From Litoreibacter sp. (GTDB taxonomy: Bacteria; Pseudomonadota; Alphaproteobacteria; Rhodobacterales; Rhodobacteraceae), in contig JABDPP010000389.1 of assembly GCA_013042765.1 (NCBI GenBank), positions 1 through 5,058 of the forward strand: a stretch of 5,058 nucleotides of DNA. Reading direction: 5' to 3'. This document shows positions 1 through 5,058 of this stretch, one piece after another (the stretch's first letter is position 1; each line of letters starts with the position of its first letter). Under the pieces are notes generated by a model. It saw only the letters and a list, made by a program, of their open reading frames with translations, was not told the origin of the DNA and made no database searches. A program made the translations under genes and the position numbers.

Positions 1-51
1 GTTAAACGCGTCTCCGAACGTGTCAGCCCGTCCGTCCTGCGCAGATATCAC
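1..51 (-). CDS. Possible start of an unidentified downstream gene (partial)
   Basis: A minus-strand reading frame opens with GTG at 51-49, overlapping the queA stop codon as GTGA, and stays open for the 17 codons to the window edge (reads [18 protein letters not shown]). Such stop/start overlaps are typical of translationally coupled operon genes, and no terminator follows queA, so the operon may continue leftward. The stretch is too short to identify a family. The frame continuous with queA is also open here after the queA stop, so an open frame alone proves little. If this is not a gene start, the 47 bp are simply the trailer of queA. I infer this from position only. Confidence 0.25.
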   Translation of the reverse strand, partial: MISAQDGRADTFGDAFN

Positions 52-1085
52 GGAACCAGTAACGACGCGTCACCGTAGGAGAAGAACCGGTATCGTTCTG
101 CAATTGCGTGGTCGTAGATCCGTTCCATCCGCTCGCGCCCCACCAACGCGGAGACCAGCATCATCAGCGTGGATTTGGGAAGGTGGAAATTCGTCATCAG
201 GGCGTCCGTGACTTTGAACTCGAAGCCCGGATAGATGAAAATATCTGTCTCGCCCATCCAGGGTTCAATCTCGCCTGTCTCGCGCGCCGCGGTCTCGATC
301 AAACGCAGTGCGGTTGTGCCCACGGGAATAACGCGCCCGCCTGCGGCCTTGGTTGCCGCGATCAGATCGGCAGCTTCGCTGTTCACCTCGCCCCATTCGG
401 CGTGCATCTTGTGAGTGGTCACGTCCTCAACCTTCACCGGCAGGAAGGTCCCAGCCCCCACATGCAGCGTGACTTGAGCGAATCTCACCCCTTTCTCCGC
501 GATCCGGTCCAGCAGCTCCTGGTCGAAATGAAGCGACGCCGTCGGCGCCGCCACAGCACCCGAACGAGCGGCAAAAACCGTCTGGTAGTCTTCACGATCA
601 CGCTCATCTACAGCACGCTTGGCCGCGATGTAGGGAGGTAGCGGCATCTGCCCGGCCTCCGCCAGCGCCGCGTCGAATGCGTCCCCCTCGAGGTTGAAGC
701 GCAGCGTTGCCTGCCCCTCGGAACGCCCTTCCAGGGTCGCTGATAGCCCCGCGTCAAATTCGATCACCTCGCCGTCGCGAACCTTACGCAGGGGCTTGAT
801 CAGAGCCTGCCAGCTTCCATCCGTCCCGGGGCTGAGCAGCGTGACTTCGATCTTTGACGAGGCTCCGTCGCGGACCCGCGCGCCCGATAGCCGTGCCGGG
901 ATGACCTTGGTGTCGTTGAGAACCAACAGATCGCCTGCCTGAAGGATCTCGGGCAAATCGCCAACGTGGCGATCCTCTATCCCGTCGCCCTGTGCGACAA
1001 GCAGGCGAGACGCGCTCCGAGGCGAGACCGGACGCGTCGCGATGAGATCTTCGGGAAGATCAAAGTCGAAATCATCGAGTTTCAT
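48..1085 (-). CDS. queA: S-adenosylmethionine:tRNA ribosyltransferase-isomerase (QueA)
   Basis: This cytosolic enzyme transfers and isomerises the ribosyl part of S-adenosylmethionine onto preQ1 at the wobble position (G34) of GUN-anticodon tRNAs. The product is epoxyqueuosine, the penultimate intermediate of queuosine synthesis. The 345-residue product matches the usual family length (about 340-356) and appears full length. Family motifs visible in order are the N-terminal [14 protein letters not shown] (6-19), [13 protein letters not shown] (54-66), MPLPPYI (147-153), [12 protein letters not shown] (176-187), [13 protein letters not shown] (205-217), HKMHAEW (225-231), VGTTALR (255-261), [20 protein letters not shown] (284-303) and [11 protein letters not shown] (333-343). 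The ATG lies 4 bp after the stop of the upstream AsmA-like gene, with only a weak purine-rich GAAGAA stretch before it, which suggests cotranscription and translational coupling. The other queuosine genes (tgt, queG/queH) are not visible in this window. Identification is by motif recognition and is secure. Confidence 0.97.
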   Translation of the reverse strand: MKLDDFDFDLPEDLIATRPVSPRSASRLLVAQGDGIEDRHVGDLPEILQAGDLLVLNDTKVIPARLSGARVRDGASSKIEVTLLSPGTDGSWQALIKPLRKVRDGEVIEFDAGLSATLEGRSEGQATLRFNLEGDAFDAALAEAGQMPLPPYIAAKRAVDERDREDYQTVFAARSGAVAAPTASLHFDQELLDRIAEKGVRFAQVTLHVGAGTFLPVKVEDVTTHKMHAEWGEVNSEAADLIAATKAAGGRVIPVGTTALRLIETAARETGEIEPWMGETDIFIYPGFEFKVTDALMTNFHLPKSTLMMLVSALVGRERMERIYDHAIAERYRFFSYGDASLLVP

Positions 1086-1089
1086 GATG

Positions 1090-4000
1090 TCAGTTCTTCA
1101 ATTTGGGAGGCGCCTGCCGGAAAATCTCTCTGAAAATCCCGGGGGTGAACACCGAGAGCGGGTTGACCCCGACCCGGGGCCCGTCCGCTGGTCCTTTAAG
1201 CGTGTAATTGAAGCCGAACAAGCCTTCTCCGCGCCGTGGGGCAAACAGCGCTCCAAAAAGCCCGTTCACCGCATAGATAGGGGAAACCACGCCCCGCATG
1301 TCCAGGAATCGCGATCGGGGATCGTAGATCCCCTCGATCGTGATCCCCATTGAGGGCCCGACGGCCGAGGCCGCATTCACTGTCACGCCGTTAGGGGCGA
1401 GGACAAAATCTGCTTCCACGGTAGAGAAAGTGATTCCCGATCCCGACAATTGCTCCAGAAGGCCGATCACACTGACTGCAGACAACAGATCAGCAAGCGC
1501 CGGTGCGTTCTTGACCCTTGTATTGGCGATCTCGAGACGGCCGTTCAATCGACCCGGAGCGTCCGTCGGCTGAAGGATCAGCACCATGTCGCCCTCGTTG
1601 GCATTGCGGAAAATTCCCGAAGCGGCCATCACGCGGCCACCGTTATCTGAGAGAATCCGAATCGCAGGCCCCTGGGGCGTGGGAACGATCGTTCCGACAA
1701 CGGGAGCCGCGCCGTTGACGTTGCCGGTGAACCTCCCATCCAGACCTTGCGCTGCCCGAAACTCGCCACGGAAATCGGTGACCGATATACTGTCGGTCAC
1801 GATCACCTCATCAAGAGCCAGTTCCATCGGGGGTCGGACACGCCGCCCGCCCGTGGTGTCAAAGCCACGGATATCCACGCGCCCACCCGACATGAAAACC
1901 TTGGCCGGATTTCCGGCACCCTGCCCGATCAGCTCAACTTGCGCATCGATCTTGCCATCTAGCATCAGCCTGTCAAAAACAGCTCTGTCAAACTCACCAC
2001 CCTCGCGCAAAACGATCCTGCCCTCGGCACTCAAGCCGGGCGCCTCAAGACGCAAGGCCTCGATGCCGGGTGTCGGGCCAAGGGTCATGGACAGGTCCAG
2101 ATCTGCGCCGGCCGCAGGGGCTTTCGACCAGTCAAGCGCAGGCACGTTAACGCCGACACCCTTTAGGTCCGACGTCAGGCTCAATTCGGGCGGCGCTCCT
2201 TTTCGCAAAGCCACACCGAACGCCCCTGTCCCGCTTCCGCTGAGGGTCCCGGACGGCAACCCCGTTTGAAAGGCGTCCAATGTCTGCTGCGACAGGGCAA
2301 CCGTTCCAGAAACCTCTGATTGATCGCCCGATCCGGGCCCCAGCTCGCGCGACCAGGTTGCGTCGAAGGCAACCCCGTCCAGCGTGCCTTCTCCGCCGAT
2401 CGACAGCCGCCCGTCTCCCGCGCGAAGCGAGAGAGTGTCGGCTTTCAAAACACGGTCTATTACAAGTGTTTCGGACGTCACGTCATTCAAGCGAGCAGCG
2501 ACCTCGTAACCAATATCGGGAACCTTGACCCGTCGTTTCAACGGTACCGTCAACTTGAGGTCAATTTCGGCCTGTCCAGTTGCCAAGTCTGTTTTCAAGT
2601 CAGACTTGCTCAAAAACTTGAACGGCTCGTAGTCGAGCAGTTCCAGAGCAGTCCCTAGCGCCCCGTCCATGCTTACGGCGAAGCTTCCGTTTGCTGGTTT
2701 CGCCAGGACATCATCGATTTCCATAAGAGAATTAGCGAGGGTCAAAATCCCCGCACGAGGAACAACCACGATGCCGCGATGAAGAGCCAGGACAAACCGA
2801 CCACGGTTCAAGGTGGCATATCCGCGCCCGTTGCGGATCGTCGGCAAGGTCTTCATGTAGCGAACTTGAGCGCGCGAGAAATCGAAACTGAACGCCGTCT
2901 CGACAGGCTTGCCCGGCACCACCCGCACCGCCGCGGCGGCGTTCTCGATCTGCCCAGCGACGAGGTTTTTCACCAGCCACGTTCGGGTGCCCCTCGCGCT
3001 GCTGCGGGGCCACAGCTCCATTAGGCGATCCTGCTCAATCCTGTCGATGGAAGCGTCGACGGCGACATTCCAGCCTGCCTCCTCGACGCTGACGCTGCCC
3101 CGCGCCAGCAGCTCCGTGCCCGCGTCCCGTAACACAAGCTGGCCGATATCCATCACTAGCTCACGAGGCCGGTACCGCAAATCAAGAAGCGCTTCCTCAA
3201 AGCTGACCGGACTAACGAAAACGCCTTCCGGGTCTAACCGGATATCCGTAAACCGAAGCTGGCCCAGAAGCGTTTGCGGCACGCCTGCTTCCTGATCCAG
3301 AAGATCGGCATAGCCAGTCCCCTTGAACCGGATCTCCGGCGCGTCCACAGAAATCTCGTCAAAATGCAGGCGCGACGTAGCGGCGTCGTAACGGACGTAG
3401 ATCTGTGCATCTTCGAACGGCAGGGGTTTGGCTTGCTCGGCAGGCCGCAAGGCCCCGCTGGTCATACTAAGAGTTCCCGCAAAACGCCCAACGGAGCCAT
3501 CCTCGACAATCTGGGTACTCAGCGCGCCAGACACCGGGGCATCAAGGATCGATAGGAAGTTCAGCGCACCGACCTGCTCTGCTAGTTGGCGGGAATTGAG
3601 ATCGGTGAAGCGTGCCATCAGTTCAGCCCCGGTCACCCCCTTTGTCTTGGTAATCGTCAGCGCGACATTCGCGGGATCGGCATCCGGCAGTGCGAGCTCG
3701 AAGCCGACCCGGAATTCCAGCGACGTCTCGGCATTGGTGAACGTGATATCCCCGCCGCTGAGCGACACGAATTCGCCGGAACGCTGGTCGAGATATCTCA
3801 ACCGCAACCCCTCCGTCTCAATCACCTCAAGTTCTCGCAAGAGAGGGTCGGAGAAGATTGAGTCAATCTTTGCAAGGATTTCCGCGACACTCCTGATCTC
3901 GTCACCGGCATTCAAGCCAAGGTCAAACCCAAGCGTCAGTTCACCACTGGCCTGACGCACGAGGTTCAGCGTCGCATCGGTCAGGCTGAGCGTCTCAATC

Positions 4001-4401
4001 GCCAACCGGCCCTGCACCAATTCGGATGTGTCCAGTTTGGTGCGTAGATGAGGCAAAGACACAAGCGCCCGGCCTGCCGAGTCGCGCAGCAGCACGCCGC
4101 GCAGATCGAAGGTCGGGCGATAAGCCTCGTCCAGCAAACCGAACTCCACCGATTGAATGCTGACGCTCTCACCCGTCAACTGCCCCCCGGCCTCGTTCTC
4201 AATCTGGCGAACCGCCCAATCCGGCAACTCCACCGATCGACCAAACATAAGTGCGAACAAAACAAGCGCCACGAAGGCCAGCACCGCGAACCCAATCGCG
4301 CTCAGAATCGAAACTACGATCCGAAGCGGGCTACGGCGATGCGCACGCCCGGAATTGGCCGGGTTCTCTTCGGCATCTTCAGACTGTGGCTGGTCTTGCA
4401 T
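1090..4401 (-). CDS. Large AsmA/YhdP-like (DUF3971 / AsmA_2) envelope protein
   Basis: From the preferred ATG at 4401 the product has 1103 residues. It has a short cytoplasmic tail rich in Gln/Glu/Asp, a positive HRRSPLR stretch (21-27), one hydrophobic segment (about 28-53), and then a roughly 1050-residue part predicted to be periplasmic. That part is dominated by alternating hydrophobic/polar beta-strand-like sequence, as in the AsmA/TamB/YhdP family of bridge-like lipid-transfer proteins. The WP...[15 protein letters not shown] region (464-483) resembles the DUF3971 (YhdP central) signature. The C-terminal [18 protein letters not shown] (about 1024-1041) and [19 protein letters not shown] (about 1070-1088) match the AsmA_2 C-terminal pattern. 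E. coli YhdP and TamB help move phospholipid to the outer membrane; the same role here is inferred, not shown. The gene is first in a unit with queA, 4 bp apart. A TTG at 4461 would add 20 residues, but those are Arg/Lys-rich and unlike a conserved N-terminus, so ATG is preferred. No frameshift is seen. Confidence 0.88.
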   Translation of the reverse strand: MQDQPQSEDAEENPANSGRAHRRSPLRIVVSILSAIGFAVLAFVALVLFALMFGRSVELPDWAVRQIENEAGGQLTGESVSIQSVEFGLLDEAYRPTFDLRGVLLRDSAGRALVSLPHLRTKLDTSELVQGRLAIETLSLTDATLNLVRQASGELTLGFDLGLNAGDEIRSVAEILAKIDSIFSDPLLRELEVIETEGLRLRYLDQRSGEFVSLSGGDITFTNAETSLEFRVGFELALPDADPANVALTITKTKGVTGAELMARFTDLNSRQLAEQVGALNFLSILDAPVSGALSTQIVEDGSVGRFAGTLSMTSGALRPAEQAKPLPFEDAQIYVRYDAATSRLHFDEISVDAPEIRFKGTGYADLLDQEAGVPQTLLGQLRFTDIRLDPEGVFVSPVSFEEALLDLRYRPRELVMDIGQLVLRDAGTELLARGSVSVEEAGWNVAVDASIDRIEQDRLMELWPRSSARGTRTWLVKNLVAGQIENAAAAVRVVPGKPVETAFSFDFSRAQVRYMKTLPTIRNGRGYATLNRGRFVLALHRGIVVVPRAGILTLANSLMEIDDVLAKPANGSFAVSMDGALGTALELLDYEPFKFLSKSDLKTDLATGQAEIDLKLTVPLKRRVKVPDIGYEVAARLNDVTSETLVIDRVLKADTLSLRAGDGRLSIGGEGTLDGVAFDATWSRELGPGSGDQSEVSGTVALSQQTLDAFQTGLPSGTLSGSGTGAFGVALRKGAPPELSLTSDLKGVGVNVPALDWSKAPAAGADLDLSMTLGPTPGIEALRLEAPGLSAEGRIVLREGGEFDRAVFDRLMLDGKIDAQVELIGQGAGNPAKVFMSGGRVDIRGFDTTGGRRVRPPMELALDEVIVTDSISVTDFRGEFRAAQGLDGRFTGNVNGAAPVVGTIVPTPQGPAIRILSDNGGRVMAASGIFRNANEGDMVLILQPTDAPGRLNGRLEIANTRVKNAPALADLLSAVSVIGLLEQLSGSGITFSTVEADFVLAPNGVTVNAASAVGPSMGITIEGIYDPRSRFLDMRGVVSPIYAVNGLFGALFAPRRGEGLFGFNYTLKGPADGPRVGVNPLSVFTPGIFREIFRQAPPKLKN

Positions 4402-4451
4402 CCTGCTTACTCTGCGGCGTTCTTGTTTTCTTGTAGCCGGCGGCTTTCCAT

Positions 4452-4460
4452 TTATCCACA
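4452..4460 (+). promoter_or_regulatory. Consensus DnaA-box 9-mer (TTATCCACA)
   Basis: The 9 bases are an exact match to the high-affinity DnaA-box consensus (TTATNCACA, the same as the E. coli R1 box). It lies within the divergent intergenic region, 52 bp upstream of the bcp start and 51 bp upstream of the preferred AsmA-like start. I noticed no second box nearby, so this is not an origin. DnaA can also act as a transcription factor from single boxes, but a chance match is possible and no binding evidence exists here. Confidence 0.35.
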
Positions 4461-4497
4461 ATGCCCTAGCATAGTTTCGACATCAATTCACGCATTC

Positions 4498-4503
4498 AGG
4501 AGG
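4498..4503 (+). promoter_or_regulatory. Shine-Dalgarno site of bcp (AGGAGG)
   Basis: A perfect AGGAGG is followed by an 8-nt spacer to the ATG at 4512, which fixes the bcp start and predicts efficient translation. It contrasts with the weak sites before the AsmA-like gene and queA. Confidence 0.9.
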
Positions 4504-4511
4504 AGCCAAGA

Positions 4512-4973
4512 ATGGCCCAACCCGGCGAGCTGGCACCCGATTTCACCCTGCCCCGCGATGGCGGCAGCGACATTACCTTGTCCGACCTGCGCCCAAACCG
4601 TGTGGTCCTGTATTTCTATCCTAGAGATGACACGTCCGGCTGCACCAAGGAGGCGCTCGCCTTCACCGAGAAGCAGGCTGAATTCCGGGCAGCTGGCGTC
4701 GAAGTGATCGGGGTCTCCAAAGACACCGTCGCCAAGCATGACAAGTTCCGCGACAAACACGGGTTGGGGATCATTCTGGCTTCGGATGCCGACAGCGATG
4801 TCTGCGAAAAATATGGCGTTTGGAAAGAGAAAAACATGTACGGGAAGACCTATATGGGGATCGAACGCTCGACCTTCCTGATCAACGGCGACGGCACCAT
4901 TGAGCAGGAATGGCGCAAGGTCCGTGTTCCGGGCCACGTTGACGCGGTTCTCGAAGCAGTTCGGGCAGGATGA
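4512..4973 (+). CDS. bcp: Peroxiredoxin, Bcp/PrxQ family (thioredoxin-dependent thiol peroxidase)
   Basis: This cytosolic thiol peroxidase reduces hydrogen peroxide and organic hydroperoxides using an active-site cysteine that is re-reduced by thioredoxin or a similar donor. The 153-residue product is a normal full-length Bcp (E. coli 156). Visible features are PGELAPDFTLP (4-14), the strand VVLYFYPRDD (31-40), the peroxidatic motif TSGCT with Cys44 (41-45), GVEVIGVS (62-69), SDVCEKYGVW (95-104), MYGKTYMGIERSTFLI (109-124) with the conserved Arg119, and the C-terminal VPGHVDAVLEAV (139-150). The usual resolving cysteine five residues after the peroxidatic one (Cys50 in E. coli) is Ala49 here. 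The only other cysteine is Cys98, so recycling may follow a 1-Cys or alternative route. The start is supported by AGGAGG 8 nt upstream. The stop overlaps the next gene by ATGA, indicating a two-gene or longer operon. It is divergent from the AsmA-like gene. Confidence 0.96.
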   Translation: MAQPGELAPDFTLPRDGGSDITLSDLRPNRVVLYFYPRDDTSGCTKEALAFTEKQAEFRAAGVEVIGVSKDTVAKHDKFRDKHGLGIILASDADSDVCEKYGVWKEKNMYGKTYMGIERSTFLINGDGTIEQEWRKVRVPGHVDAVLEAVRAG

Positions 4974-5058
4974 CCGGGCCTGGCCCACAAGATCTGCGCT
5001 CCATGGCACTGGAAGTTCTGACGACGGCGGACGCGCGAGAGAAAACAGCGATATCGCG
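4970..5058 (+). CDS. Ferritin-like DUF455-type protein, N-terminal fragment (cut by window edge)
   Basis: Only the first 29 codons are present. The frame starts with ATG at 4970, sharing ATGA with the bcp stop, and reads MTGPGPQDLRSMALEVLTTA then DAREKTAIS up to the edge. The LRxMALEVLTTADxxxKTAxS pattern is what I recall for the N-terminus of alphaproteobacterial DUF455 proteins, a ferritin-like (probably di-metal, MiaE-related) family of unclear function that often follows bcp in Rhodobacterales. A second in-frame ATG at 5003 (MALEV...) is an alternative start, but it would drop the LRS residues that seem part of the conserved start. The metal-ligand helices lie outside the window, so the assignment rests on a short N-terminus and the neighbourhood. 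Overlap with bcp implies translational coupling. Confidence 0.65.
   Translation, partial: MTGPGPQDLRSMALEVLTTADAREKTAIS

Larger units (their letters stand above)
4402..4511. promoter_or_regulatory. Divergent intergenic region between the AsmA-like gene and bcp
   Basis: This 110-bp gap must hold the promoters for both divergent units unless the AsmA-like gene starts at the upstream TTG (4461), which would shrink it to 50 bp. It is more AT-rich than the flanking genes, especially 4421-4435 and 4445-4495. I looked for sigma-70-type -35/-10 pairs on both strands and found only poor ones: TATGCT on the minus strand (4473-4468) and TAGCAT/CATAGT on the plus strand (4467-4475), neither with a convincing -35 at the right spacing. 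Promoter positions are therefore not assigned. The region also holds a DnaA-box 9-mer and the bcp ribosome binding site, listed separately. Confidence 0.5.

Noticed and set aside
108..641. Plus-strand 177-residue open frame antisense to queA
   Set aside because: It is opposite conserved QueA motifs, and its composition (runs of Arg, His and Gln) is that of a shadow frame.
1586..2269. Plus-strand 227-residue open frame antisense to the AsmA-like gene
   Set aside because: It is Pro/Ser/Arg/Thr-rich low-complexity translation typical of shadow frames in GC-rich DNA, lies wholly opposite a well-supported gene, and shows no recognisable domain.
3428..3955. Plus-strand 175-residue open frame antisense to the AsmA-like gene
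   Set aside because: Ser/Arg/Pro-rich shadow translation with no motif and no independent start signal.
4436..4444. GCCGGCGGC small palindrome in the intergenic region, considered as an operator or terminator
   Set aside because: The arms are only 4 bp, with no T-run and no second copy. Such GC palindromes are common by chance in this composition.
4452..4460. Replication origin at the DnaA box
   Set aside because: I noticed only one box, with no AT-rich unwinding region and no origin-linked genes (dnaA, dnaN, hemE, parAB) in the window.
4048..4707. Plus-strand 219-residue open frame crossing the intergenic region into bcp
   Set aside because: It runs antisense to the AsmA-like 5' end and then out of frame through bcp, which is strongly supported by motifs and an AGGAGG site. 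The translation resembles no known protein.
4488..5009. Minus-strand 173-residue open frame opposite bcp
   Set aside because: It is fully antisense to bcp, whose catalytic motifs and ribosome site are clear, and it has no family resemblance.

Overview
The window looks like chromosomal core DNA from a GC-rich alphaproteobacterium, most probably a Rhodobacterales (Roseobacter/Rhodobacter-type) species. I base this on the protein sequences (QueA, the AsmA-like protein, a Bcp ending in a GHVDAVLEAVRAG-type tail, and a ferritin-like protein start), all recognised from memory and not from a search. Nothing suggests a mobile element, prophage, CRISPR array or foreign island, and coding density is about 98%.

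Layout: two divergent transcription units leave a 110-bp intergenic region at 4402-4511. Leftward (minus strand) runs a large AsmA/YhdP-like envelope protein (4401 to 1090), followed after only 4 bp by queA (1085 to 48), the third enzyme step of queuosine synthesis. A further minus-strand frame may start with a GTG overlapping the queA stop and run off the left edge. Rightward (plus strand) runs bcp, a thioredoxin-fold peroxiredoxin (4512-4973), whose stop codon overlaps by ATGA the start of a ferritin-like DUF455-type gene that is cut by the right edge.

Functionally, the left unit pairs an inner-membrane-anchored periplasmic protein, probably involved in lipid transport or outer-membrane homeostasis, with a tRNA-modification enzyme. 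The two have no obvious biochemical link, so their coupling probably reflects shared expression. The right unit pairs a peroxide-reducing enzyme with a ferritin-like, probably di-metal, protein, which would fit an oxidative-stress or housekeeping redox role.

The points most worth a second look are modest. The Bcp has no cysteine at the usual resolving position. A perfect DnaA-box 9-mer lies in the divergent intergenic region. The AsmA-like gene has an ambiguous start. Gene contacts within both units are very tight. I do not see evidence for a previously undescribed biological system here.
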